A stretch of DNA of 64,000 nt from Deltaproteobacteria bacterium (lineage in GTDB: Bacteria > Desulfobacterota > Syntrophia > Syntrophales > UBA2192): assembly GCA_012728915.1 (NCBI GenBank), contig JAAYEC010000022.1, positions 36,766-100,765 of the forward strand, given 5' to 3'. Positions 15,850 through 23,360 of the stretch are shown piece after piece (position 1 is the stretch's first letter; every line of letters starts with the position of its first letter). Under the pieces are notes generated by a model. The model worked only from the letters and a program-made list of their open reading frames with translations, was not told where the DNA came from and ran no database searches. Both the position numbers and the translations under genes were made by a program.

Positions 15850-17217
15850 ATGGCCAAACAGCGACTCGTGGTCATCGGCGGGGACGCCGCGGGGATGAGC
15901 GCCGCCGCCCAGGCGAAGAGGCTCGACAGGGAACTCGACGTGGTCGCCTTCGAGAAGGGCCCCCACACGTCCTACTCGGCCTGAAGCATTCCCTACTACG
16001 TCGGCAAGGTTGTCGACGACGTCAAGGCGCTGATCGCCGTCACGCCCGGGGAATTCAAGACCGACTACGGGATCGACGCCCTCGTCCTGCACGAGGTCGA
16101 GGAGATCGACCCGAAGAACGGGCGGGTGCTGGTCAAGGACCTGCAGAGCAAGAAAGGGTGGTGGGAGCCCTTCGACCGGCTCCTCATCGCCACGGGCGCC
16201 CTTCCGTTCTGCCCGAAGGTCCCGGGCCGGGAGGCCGCGGGGATTTTCGGGCTGCACTCGCTCGAAAGCGGGATCACGGTGCGCAGGGTGATCGACGAGG
16301 AGCGGCCGGGAAAGGCCGTCATTGTCGGCGGCGGATACATCGGGCTCGAGATGGCCGAGGCGCTCACCCTCAGGGGGCTCGACGTCTCCCTGGTCGACCG
16401 GGCGCCGCAGGTCATGAACACGCTGGACCCAGACATGGGGGCGCTCGTCTCCGAGGCCATGATCCAGGTCGGCGTCAAGCTCTACCGCGAGGAGGCCCTG
16501 GAGGCCTTCGAGGTGGACGGCGGCCGCGTGAAGGCCGTGGTGACCGAAAAGCGGACCCTGCCGGCGGACATCGTGATCCTGGGGCTCGGCGTCATCCCCA
16601 ACACGGAACTGGCCGCCCGGGCGGGGATCCCTCTCGGGGTGCGCGGGGCCCTGCGCGTCAACGAACGGATGCAGACGGAGATCCCCGGCATCTGGGCGGC
16701 GGGCGACTGCGCCGAGTCCTTTCACCTCGTGAGCCGCAGGCCCGTGCACATCGCCCTGGGCACGATCGCAAACAAGCAGGGGCGTGTCGCGGGGATCAAC
16801 CTCGGGGGCGGCTACGCCACCTTTCCCGGTGTCGTGGGCACCGCCGTGAGCAAGATCTGCAAGTGGGAGGTTGCGCGGACGGGCCTGCAGGAGCACGAGA
16901 TCCGGACCCTCGGCCTCGAGCACGTCTCCGCCACGATCGAGAGCACGACCCGGGCAACCTATTACCCCGATGCCGGCCCCATCACCGTGAAAACGCTGGC
17001 CGAGAAGGGTTCCGGGCGGCTGCTGGGCGCCCAGATCGTCGGGATCGAGCGGGCGGCCAAGCGGATCGACATCTTCGCCACGGCCCTTCACGCGGGCATG
17101 ACCGTCCAGGACATGATCAACCTGGATCTGAGCTACGCCCCGCCGTTCTCCCATGCCTGGGACCCTGTCCACATCGCGGTGCGCCAGGCCGACCGCGCCG
17201 TCCGATCGGCCTCCTGA
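15850..17217 (+). CDS. FAD-dependent CoA-disulfide-reductase-like selenoprotein (Sec45)
   Basis: 455 residues if the UGA at 15982-15984 is read as selenocysteine. The first codons give MAKQRLVVIGGDAAGMSAAA, an FAD-binding start with GxGxxA-like spacing. At codon 45 the sequence runs TSYSA-UGA-SIPYYVGK, exactly where CoA-disulfide reductases and NADH oxidases have their single redox Cys (SYxxCxxPYY). The frame continues without a break: NAD(P)-binding VIVGGGYIGLEMAEAL, FAD motif IWAAGDCAESFHL, and the dimerisation domain to LSYAPPFSHAWDPVH. A hairpin with an AAGGUU loop starts 15 bases after the UGA. GGAGG lies seven bases before the ATG at 15850. It probably reduces low-molecular-weight or protein disulfides or persulfides; the opposing thioredoxin genes fit a redox role. 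Requires selABCD elsewhere in the genome. Confidence 0.88.
15999..16018 (+). promoter_or_regulatory. Bacterial SECIS element
   Basis: CGTCGGC (15999-16005) pairs with GTCGACG (16012-16018), seven pairs including one G-U, around the loop AAGGTT. It begins 15 bases after the UGA. Distance, stem length and a GGU in the apical loop match the SelB-binding hairpin of known bacterial selenoprotein mRNAs. Confidence 0.75.
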
Positions 17218-17316
17218 CACGGGCAGACGCGTGGCGGCCCCGGGCTGTGCGGCGACGGCACCGCGCGGGCATTCCTTTCCCCGGGGGAGGTGCGAACCTC
17301 GTCGGCAGGCGGCCTC

Positions 17317-17835
17317 TCAGGCGCCCGCCTTGCACTCCCCCGAGGCCAGCAGGTCGAGCAGCCACTGCCGGATGCGGTTGCGGTCGGGGACGGTCCCCAC
17401 GCAGACGATTCGCCCGTTGATCACGAGGGCCGGGACGCCCAGGACGCCGAACTTCGCGATCTCGGCGGCGTCCGTCACGTGGGAGAGATCGCCCGCGATG
17501 TTCATCTCGGCCAGCACCTCGCGGACATCCTTCTCCAGCCTGTCGCAGTTGGAACAGCCCGGTCCCAGGACCTGGATGCGGACGCCGCCTCGGGGCGCCT
17601 CGTCTTTGAGTTCCCCGGTAAACACCCTGAACGCCCGCAGCAGGGCGTCCTTGTACTCCTCGGCCATTTTCTGCGGGATGTAGTTGTGGGCCGCAATCTC
17701 CCGGAAAAGGATTTCCCGGCACTCTGCATCCGTTTTTCCCGATGACGATTTGGCCAGACCCTCCATTGCCTTCCCGAGTCCGACGATTCCGACGGACCTC
17801 TCGCCGATGGCTACCTGCACGATGTCTCCTGACAT
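17317..17835 (-). CDS. Thioredoxin-like protein with extra N-terminal domain
   Basis: 172 residues. The C-terminal ~85 form a small glutaredoxin/thioredoxin fold of the MTH895/redox-active-disulfide-2 type: VLGPGCSNCDRL with C94-x-x-C97, and the cis-Pro loop GVPALVING. The first ~75 residues form a separate conserved-looking domain (VQVAIGERSVGIVGL, then NYIPQKMAEEYKDALLRAF) that I cannot name. It is the last gene of the minus-strand operon starting with arsR, 32 bases after the ProC-like gene. GGAGGACATC precedes the ATG. It converges on the selenoprotein gene, ending about 100 bases from it; a shared role in thiol redox chemistry is a guess. Confidence 0.8.
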   Translation of the reverse strand: MSGDIVQVAIGERSVGIVGLGKAMEGLAKSSSGKTDAECREILFREIAAHNYIPQKMAEEYKDALLRAFRVFTGELKDEAPRGGVRIQVLGPGCSNCDRLEKDVREVLAEMNIAGDLSHVTDAAEIAKFGVLGVPALVINGRIVCVGTVPDRNRIRQWLLDLLASGECKAGA

Positions 17836-17867
17836 GATGTCCTCCTTCCTCTCCGGGGGCGGCCGTT

Positions 17868-18647
17868 TCAGCCCTTCAGCTTCCGGTAGAGCCCCGTGAG
17901 TTTTGTCCGGTACGCATTTCGGATAACCGCCTCCTCCTCGCCCAGCGGTTTCATGGGGACGAGGTCCATCACCTCTTCGGGGGACAGGCCCGCCTCGTCG
18001 ACGGTCTCGACGGCGCCCTTGAGCATCTTCTTGATCCCTTTCCAGGCCTGCTTGTCCGTCAGGCCGAAGGACTTGCCCAGCTCGAAGAGCTCGAAGAGCT
18101 GGAACCAGATGTACGTGGGGCCCGCCGCCGTGATGAGGGCATAGGCCTCGAGCTTGTCCTCGTCCACCTCGGGGCAGCCGCCCAGCTTCTTGAAGAGCTT
18201 CGAGAGGGCTGTTTTCTCCTCCCGGGAGATTCCCGGGCCGAAGGCCACGGGGTTGTAGCCCTCGCCGACGATGGACGGGGCGTTCGGGATCATCCGCACG
18301 ATCCGGTCGAAGCCGCCGAGCCCCTCCGAGAGCGCCTGGATTGTAAACCGCGGGGCGAGAGAGACGAGGACCGCCCCGGGCTTGAGCGCCGCCTTGATCT
18401 CCTCAAGTCCGCCCGCGACGGCCGGGGGATGCAACGCCAGGAAGACGATGTCCTGACCCGCCGCCCTCGCGTTGTCGCCCTGAACGGTCTGCACCTTCGG
18501 GAATCGTTCCCTGAGCCTCTGCAGCGCGTCGCCGCTCACGTCGCTGACGATGACGGTCGCGGGAAGCATGCGCTTGCGGCCCAGGGCCTCGAGGATGATC
18601 CGCGTGATCCGTCCCCCTCCGACGAACCCCATGGTTTTCTGCGGCAT
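17868..18647 (-). CDS. ProC-like NAD(P)-dependent reductase (pyrroline-5-carboxylate reductase family)
   Basis: 259 residues. The N-terminal Rossmann motif GFVGGGRITRIIL, the central block DIVFLALHPP and the signature RMIPNAPSIVGEG followed by the C-terminal helical domain (ALITAAGPTYIWFQLFELFE) match the ProC/F420-dependent reductase family. Its length is normal. AAAGGAGG precedes the ATG at 18647; longer frames upstream overlap the thioredoxin gene. It sits between two thioredoxin-like genes in an ArsR-led operon, an odd place for proline synthesis, so it may reduce another imine or thio-compound. The substrate assignment is open. Confidence 0.82.
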   Translation of the reverse strand: MPQKTMGFVGGGRITRIILEALGRKRMLPATVIVSDVSGDALQRLRERFPKVQTVQGDNARAAGQDIVFLALHPPAVAGGLEEIKAALKPGAVLVSLAPRFTIQALSEGLGGFDRIVRMIPNAPSIVGEGYNPVAFGPGISREEKTALSKLFKKLGGCPEVDEDKLEAYALITAAGPTYIWFQLFELFELGKSFGLTDKQAWKGIKKMLKGAVETVDEAGLSPEEVMDLVPMKPLGEEEAVIRNAYRTKLTGLYRKLKG

Positions 18648-18691
18648 GGCGGAGACCTCCTTTCGGGATTTACGTCCGGCGCCGGCCGTGG

Positions 18692-18934
18692 TTACCGGTC
18701 CTGCAGGAATTCCTTGATCTTCCCGGCGTCCAGCACCTTGCCGACGGCCTTCACCTTTCCGTCCACGGCGAGGCCCGGGGTCGTGAGAACGCCGTACTTC
18801 GTGATCTCCTTGACGTCTTTCACCTTGACGATCTCGTACTCCAGCCCGAGTTCCCTTGCCGCCTTTTCGGCCTCCTCGGAGAGCTTCCGGCACTTCGGGC
18901 ATCCCGGCCCGAGGATCTGTATGGTCCTTTTCAT
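18692..18934 (-). CDS. Small thioredoxin (MTH895/TM0996 family)
   Basis: 80-residue thioredoxin-fold protein, complete at family length: MKRTIQILGPGCPKC with the redox pair C12-x-x-C15, and the cis-Pro loop VLTTPGLAVDGKV. Proteins of this type are commonly encoded next to the DUF318/ArsP permease, as here, where the permease gene lies 43 bases upstream in the same operon. Probably a cytoplasmic dithiol reductant for the system. A purine-rich GGGGGAACAGG precedes the ATG. Confidence 0.88.
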   Translation of the reverse strand: MKRTIQILGPGCPKCRKLSEEAEKAARELGLEYEIVKVKDVKEITKYGVLTTPGLAVDGKVKAVGKVLDAGKIKEFLQDR

Positions 18935-18977
18935 CCTGTTCCCCCATCGGATGGATTGCGGTTCGGTTTTCCTCTGT

Positions 18978-20150
18978 CTATCCCGTCAGCCAGCCGTAGC
19001 CGATCCCGGTCACCGTGGACAGTACCACGACGATCGTACAGTACGTGAAGGTCTTCCTGAATCCCATGATTCCCGCCAGGGCGATCATGCTGGGCAGGGA
19101 CAAGGCAGGGCCTGCAAGAAGGAGTGCCAGCGCAGGCCCCTGCCCCATGCCGGACCCGATAAGACCCTGGAGAATGGGAACCTCCGTCAGGGTCGCGAAG
19201 TACATGAAGGCCCCCGCAACGGCGGCGAAAAAGTTCGCCCGGAGGGAGTTACCGCCCACGAGGTCATGGATATAGTGCTCCGGGATCAGGGCCTCGTACC
19301 CCGGCCGTCCCAGGAGGAAGCCGGCGATCAGGACCCCGCCTGCCAGCAGGGGGACGATCTGCTTGGCAAATTGCCAGGTTGTTTCCATCCAGTATTTCAG
19401 CTCACCCGTGGTGAACCACAGCCTGAGTTCGATCCCGAGTGCAATCAGCAGTGCCGCCGTGACGTACCACTTGATGCGGAAGATGAAGAGCCATAAACCG
19501 GCTTCGCCCTGCGCCGGTTTTGCGAAGGCAGCAAAAACGAGGATCAGGACCATCGTCGCCAGATAGAACGCTTCCTGTGCCAGGGAACGCTCCTTCCTGT
19601 CCTCTTCGGGCAAAATAAAATCTCCCGCGTCGCGGGCCGCGTCTTCCCTGCGGAAGATCCAGGCCATGAGAAGGCCGGCCAAGACGGAGAATACGACGGC
19701 GCCCACCGCCCGGGCCAGACCGATCTGCCAGCCCAGGACCCTGGCCGTCAGGATGATGGCCAGCACGTTGATGGCGGGCCCCGAGTAGAGAAAGGCCGTC
19801 GCCGGGCCAATTCCCGCGCCGCGCGTGTGAATCCCCGCGAACAGGGGCAGCACCGTGCAGGAGCAGACGGCGAGAACCGTGCCGGAGACGGAGGCCACGG
19901 AATAGGACAGGGCCCGGTTGGCCTTCGCCCCGAAGTATTTCAAAACCGAGGCCTGGGAGACGAAGGAGGCGATGGCGCCTGCGATGAAAAAAGCGGGCAC
20001 GAGGCAGGTCAGGACATGCTCGCGGGCGTAGTCCCGGAGCATCATGAAGGATTCCAGGCCGGACTGACGGATAACGGGACTATCCCACGGGATGCAGTAT
20101 GCCGCTGAAAAACCGGCGATCATGAGCAACAGCCTGCTCCATTCGTTCAT
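18978..20150 (-). CDS. DUF318/ArsP-family permease
   Basis: 390-residue inner-membrane protein with about ten hydrophobic segments in two repeated halves. The signature AVCSCTVLPLFAGIHTRGAG and the second-half echo TLTEVPILQGLIGSGMGQGP identify the permease family to which ArsP (trivalent organoarsenical exporter) and YraQ belong. A charged cytoplasmic loop (about 175-200) separates the halves. It lies directly after arsR and before the small thioredoxin. Arsenic or organoarsenic export is plausible given the regulator, but many family members have no proven substrate. Start at the ATG at 20150, about 50 bases after the arsR stop. Confidence 0.85.
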   Translation of the reverse strand: MNEWSRLLLMIAGFSAAYCIPWDSPVIRQSGLESFMMLRDYAREHVLTCLVPAFFIAGAIASFVSQASVLKYFGAKANRALSYSVASVSGTVLAVCSCTVLPLFAGIHTRGAGIGPATAFLYSGPAINVLAIILTARVLGWQIGLARAVGAVVFSVLAGLLMAWIFRREDAARDAGDFILPEEDRKERSLAQEAFYLATMVLILVFAAFAKPAQGEAGLWLFIFRIKWYVTAALLIALGIELRLWFTTGELKYWMETTWQFAKQIVPLLAGGVLIAGFLLGRPGYEALIPEHYIHDLVGGNSLRANFFAAVAGAFMYFATLTEVPILQGLIGSGMGQGPALALLLAGPALSLPSMIALAGIMGFRKTFTYCTIVVVLSTVTGIGYGWLTG

Positions 20151-20201
20151 GAAACGTTTCCTTCTTTTCTCCTCTGCTGTATATGCCCATCCGGCAATCC
20201 G

Positions 20202-20555
20202 CTAGACAGATCTCTTCCGGACGATGACCTCCCGCCGGATAGCTGGAAGGGCCTCCGAGAGCCTCCGGATTTCCGGGTCGTCGACGAGCCAGTGCTTGAG
20301 ATTCCCCAGCAGGGTTGCCGCGTAGGGGCTGACGCCCCCGCCGCTCAGGGAGTAGTTGACCCAGAGCCCGTCCTTGCTCGATTGGACCAGGCCGGCGTCT
20401 TCGAGCACCTTCAGATGCTTCGAAATCGTCGGCTGGGCCAGGCCCAGGGCGAACTGGATCTCGCAAACGCACATCGGCTTCTGCTGGAGCATCTTGACGA
20501 CCTTGACCCGGTTCGGGTCCGAGAGGGCCTTCATGACCCGGATGAAGTCCTTCAT
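20202..20555 (-). CDS. ArsR/SmtB-family metalloregulator
   Basis: 117-residue winged-helix repressor. The helix-turn-helix region is LGLAQPTISKHLKVLEDAGL, and the metal-binding CxC sits at the start of the preceding helix (KPMCVCEI, C29 and C31), the alpha-3 site of As(III) sensors. A C-terminal extension of about 35 residues is lysine/arginine-rich. It heads the operon with the permease, thioredoxins and ProC-like enzyme. Its promoter overlaps a perfect 16-bp palindrome, the expected operator, so the operon is probably autorepressed and opened by As(III) or a similar thiophilic ion. Confidence 0.92.
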   Translation of the reverse strand: MKDFIRVMKALSDPNRVKVVKMLQQKPMCVCEIQFALGLAQPTISKHLKVLEDAGLVQSSKDGLWVNYSLSGGGVSPYAATLLGNLKHWLVDDPEIRRLSEALPAIRREVIVRKRSV

Positions 20556-20575
20556 CCCTGCACCCCTATATATTA

Positions 20576-20591
20576 CTATATGGCCATATAG
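20576..20591. promoter_or_regulatory. ArsR operator palindrome
   Basis: CTATATGGCCATATAG, a perfect 16-bp palindrome that covers the -10 of the arsR promoter and lies 20 bases before the arsR start. Position and AT-rich symmetry fit an ArsR/SmtB operator. Confidence 0.75.
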
Positions 20592-20613
20592 TTATTTTGA
20601 CGATTCCTGTCAA
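20585..20613 (-). promoter_or_regulatory. Sigma-70-type promoter of the arsR operon
   Basis: On the minus strand TTGACA (20608-20613), 17 bases, then TATATG (20585-20590), which overlaps the operator palindrome. Confidence 0.65.
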
Positions 20614-20844
20614 CAGAAAATTTCATCGCCGCCGCAGGGGACTTTCAGGATTGCATCGCGGCGGGATTGGGTATATAGGTTGCGCGGAAAAGCCGGAAGT
20701 CAGTCGGCGAAGAAATCCGGAGAATCGGGCATTCGCGGGTTCTCGGAAGCTCATCCGGGCTTTTCGGCTTCATTTGCGCGTCCACGGGATGTGTGCGGTG
20801 CAAGCGGCCACGACAGCATGGCATGCCTCGAGGGGAGAGAAATC

Positions 20845-21804
20845 ATGACGGGACAGACCAGCACCGAGCAATACGAGCGCATGGCACAGCTCTACATGAA
20901 GGAAAAGCGTTACCCGGAGGCCATCGCCGTTTACCGGCAACTCATCCGGATGAAGCCCGACATGGACTCCTTCGTTCTGTGCCTCGCCTGGGCCCTCAAG
21001 GATAACGGCGAGGTCGAGGAGGCGGTGGCCCAGTTCGAGAAGCTCTTTGAGAAGGAACTGGCGCGGCGGCTTTTCACCGGGTTCGCCTTCGACGAACTCG
21101 TGCGGCTCTACCGCGAAACGAAGCAGCACGACCGGCTCGTCGGGGTCTGCGAGCGGGCCGTGGCCGTCCAGACGAAGGACGTCCACCTGCGGCACACCCT
21201 CGGGGACGCCTACCTGCGCGCGGGACGGCACGGGGACGCCCTGGCGGTCTTCGAGGCCCTGGCGGCCGAGGAGCCCGACTCGTCCGTTTTCCATGCCTCC
21301 GTGGGCGGCGCGCTGATTGCCGCCGGGCGCTACGACGATGCCGAGGCGGCCTACCGGCGGGCCGTCGAGAACGACTTCCCGGGCAAGGAAGGGATGTTCC
21401 TCAACAGGATGGGGCAGGCCTATATGGCGGCGGGCGCCTACGAGAGGGCCGAGAGCGCCTTCCGCAGGGCCGCGGCGGCCTCTCCGGAGGAGGCCGTTTT
21501 CCGCTGCGATCTGGGCGACGCCCTCGTAATGCTCGGGCGGGTGGAGCAGGCCTTCGGGGCCTATGGCGAGGCCGTCGGCGTCAACCCCGCTTTCGAGGCG
21601 AGCTACTACAACCGGCTGGGCAATCGGCTCATAAAAGAAAACCGCGCCCCCGAGGCGGTCGAAGCCTTCCGTCGGGCGGGCGCGGCGGATCCTGCCAATG
21701 CCTTCTACAGGCTCTCGCTGGCCGAGGCCCTCACTGCGTGCGGACGCACGGGCGAGGCGAAAGCCGTCCTCGACTCCCTTAGAAGTCCGGAGGCGGAGCC
21801 TTGA
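20845..21804 (+). CDS. Tetratricopeptide-repeat protein
   Basis: 319-residue soluble protein made of about eight TPR units from end to end, for example AQLYMKEKRYPEAIAVYRQL, LGDAYLRAGRHGDALAVFEA, MGQAYMAAGAYERAESAFRR and LGDALVMLGRVEQAFGAYGE. TPR arrays are protein-docking scaffolds; no catalytic domain or signal peptide is present. The ATG at 20845 has AGGGGAGAG in front of it. A long upstream in-frame extension reads through the arsR promoter region and is not supported. Its last 26 bases overlap the 3' end of pilT on the other strand. A link with pilus function is possible from position only. Confidence 0.82.
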   Translation: MTGQTSTEQYERMAQLYMKEKRYPEAIAVYRQLIRMKPDMDSFVLCLAWALKDNGEVEEAVAQFEKLFEKELARRLFTGFAFDELVRLYRETKQHDRLVGVCERAVAVQTKDVHLRHTLGDAYLRAGRHGDALAVFEALAAEEPDSSVFHASVGGALIAAGRYDDAEAAYRRAVENDFPGKEGMFLNRMGQAYMAAGAYERAESAFRRAAAASPEEAVFRCDLGDALVMLGRVEQAFGAYGEAVGVNPAFEASYYNRLGNRLIKENRAPEAVEAFRRAGAADPANAFYRLSLAEALTACGRTGEAKAVLDSLRSPEAEP

Positions 21805-22852
21805 GGAGCTTCGCGAAGCGATCCTTCTCCATGGCCTTCTCGAAGGCCTCCTCGGGGCTGATCAGGCGCCGCTGCAGCAGGTCTGCGATCGCGTCGTCGA
21901 GCGAAATCATCCCCATCCGCCTCCCCGTCTGGATGACCGTCATCAGCTGGTAGGTCTTCTGCTCGCGGATGAGGTTCGCCGCCGCGGGCGTCACCAGGAG
22001 GATCTCCAGGGCCGCGATGCGTCCCGGCTTGTCCATGCGCTTGAAGAGGGCCTGCGACATGACCCCCTTGAGCGATTCCGAAAGCGACGTTCGGATCTGC
22101 GACTGCTGGTCCGCGGGGAACATGTCGACGATGCGGTCGATCGTCCGCGTGGCTCCCATGGTGTGCATGGTGGACAGCACGAGGTGCCCCGTATTGGCCG
22201 CCTCGATGGCGAGCATCGTCGTCTCCAGGTCGCGCATTTCGCCGACGAGGATGATGTCCGGGTCCTCGCGCAGGGCGGCCCGCAGCGCCTTGGCGAAGGA
22301 CTGCGTGTGGGTCTCCACCTCGCGATGGTTGATGATGCACTGCTTGGGCTGGTGCACGAATTCGATGGGGTCCTCGATCGTGACGATGTGGCACTTGCGG
22401 TTCGCGTTGGCGTGCTCGATGATGGCCGCCAGCGTCGTCGACTTGCCGCTGCCCGTGGGCCCCGTCAGGAGCACGAGGCCCCTCGGCAGCATGGCCAGCT
22501 GCTTGAGAACCTGCGGCAGCCCCAGCTGGTCGACGGTGAGAACCGTGGAGGGGATTTCGCGGAACACGGCGCCGATCCCGTTTTTCTGCTTGAAGTAGTT
22601 GCACCGGTAGCGGGCGATGCCCGCAACCTCGTAGCCGAAGTCCAGGTCGCCCGTCTCCTCGATCTCCTGCCGCTGGCCGGGGGTGAGGATCTCGAAGAGC
22701 ATCTCGCGCAGCTCGTCGTCGTCGAGCGCCTCGTCGGCGATCTTTTCCATGTCGCCGCGGACGCGCAGGGCCGGGGGAGATCCGGCGAAGAGGTGGAGGT
22801 CGGAGGCGCCCCGGTCGTGCTGAAGGGCAAACAGATCGTCGATTCTTGCCAT
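21779..22852 (-). CDS. pilT: Type IV pilus retraction ATPase PilT
   Basis: 357-residue hexameric AAA-like ATPase that powers pilus retraction at the inner membrane. The N-terminal PAS-like domain starts with LFALQHDRGASDLHLFAGSP. Walker A is GPTGSGKS (131-138), the Asp box is VTIEDPIEF, Walker B is DPDIILVGEMRD, and the His box is TGHLVLSTMHT. The C-terminal segment has LIREQKTYQLMTVIQTG, close to the AIRNLIRE motif of PilT. PilU is the main alternative. AAGGGG precedes the ATG. Convergent with the TPR gene and overlapping it by 26 bases. The PilY1 gene at 32.6-35.6 kb belongs to the same machinery. Confidence 0.92.
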   Translation of the reverse strand: MARIDDLFALQHDRGASDLHLFAGSPPALRVRGDMEKIADEALDDDELREMLFEILTPGQRQEIEETGDLDFGYEVAGIARYRCNYFKQKNGIGAVFREIPSTVLTVDQLGLPQVLKQLAMLPRGLVLLTGPTGSGKSTTLAAIIEHANANRKCHIVTIEDPIEFVHQPKQCIINHREVETHTQSFAKALRAALREDPDIILVGEMRDLETTMLAIEAANTGHLVLSTMHTMGATRTIDRIVDMFPADQQSQIRTSLSESLKGVMSQALFKRMDKPGRIAALEILLVTPAAANLIREQKTYQLMTVIQTGRRMGMISLDDAIADLLQRRLISPEEAFEKAMEKDRFAKLLKAPPPDF

Positions 22853-22874
22853 AGGTCAATCCCCTTCCAGGCTG

Positions 22875-22902
22875 ATCGTAAAGCCGAGAAGCAATTTTGC
22901 AA
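22875..22902 (-). promoter_or_regulatory. Possible promoter of pilT
   Basis: On the minus strand TTGCAA (22897-22902), 16 bases, then TACGAT (22875-22880), 23 bases before the pilT ATG. A moderate match only. Confidence 0.35.
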
Positions 22903-22935
22903 GTTCCATGCCCTTGAAATCGCCCGAACAAGTTC

Positions 22936-22965
22936 TTGACAGGGGATTTCCCGCTGGTGTATAAA
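22936..22965 (+). promoter_or_regulatory. Promoter of tRNA-Ala
   Basis: TTGACA (22936-22941), 18-base spacer, TATAAA (22960-22965), 32 bases before the tRNA. A GC-rich CGGGG stretch follows the -10, as in stringently controlled stable-RNA promoters. Confidence 0.7.
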
Positions 22966-22997
22966 CGGGGCTCCTTTCAAGCCGTTGTGCCGGAAGT

Positions 22998-23073
<76 letters not shown>

Positions 23074-23101
23074 TTTTCCCCCAGCCGATAACGCAATAGC
23101 C

Positions 23102-23120
23102 GGGGCCGAGTCCCGGCCCC
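23102..23120 (+). terminator. Hairpin terminator after tRNA-Ala
   Basis: GGGGCCG (23102-23108) pairs with CGGCCCC (23114-23120), followed by TGTGTTGTGATTT, a poor T-run. It lies 29 bases after the tRNA. The rest of the gap up to 23360 shows nothing I can name. Confidence 0.55.
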
Positions 23121-23360
23121 TGTGTTGTGATTTCCGCCCGCCCGCCCATTCCCGGCCTTTTCCCGGAGGCATGATTTACCGAACCTCGGCGTCGCCGTGC
23201 AGCCGGCGGCCACACGGCGAGAATCCGATCCCGCCCGGCGCTCCCGGCCGGCATGCCTCCGGCGCCCCCGAAAAATCGTCCCGTTCCGCCGAATCCGGTT
23301 TGACTTTTGCATCACAACCATCGGGTTGCCGCATGTCTTCAACGGAAACGGCGGGAAGCA

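Noticed and set aside
15982..15984. TGA read as a simple nonsense mutation or frameshift in the flavoenzyme gene
   Set aside because: It falls on the catalytic Cys codon, the rest of the frame is intact, and a SECIS-like hairpin follows at the right distance.
17218..17316. Terminator between the selenoprotein and the converging thioredoxin gene
   Set aside because: I could not find a stem with a T-run on either strand.
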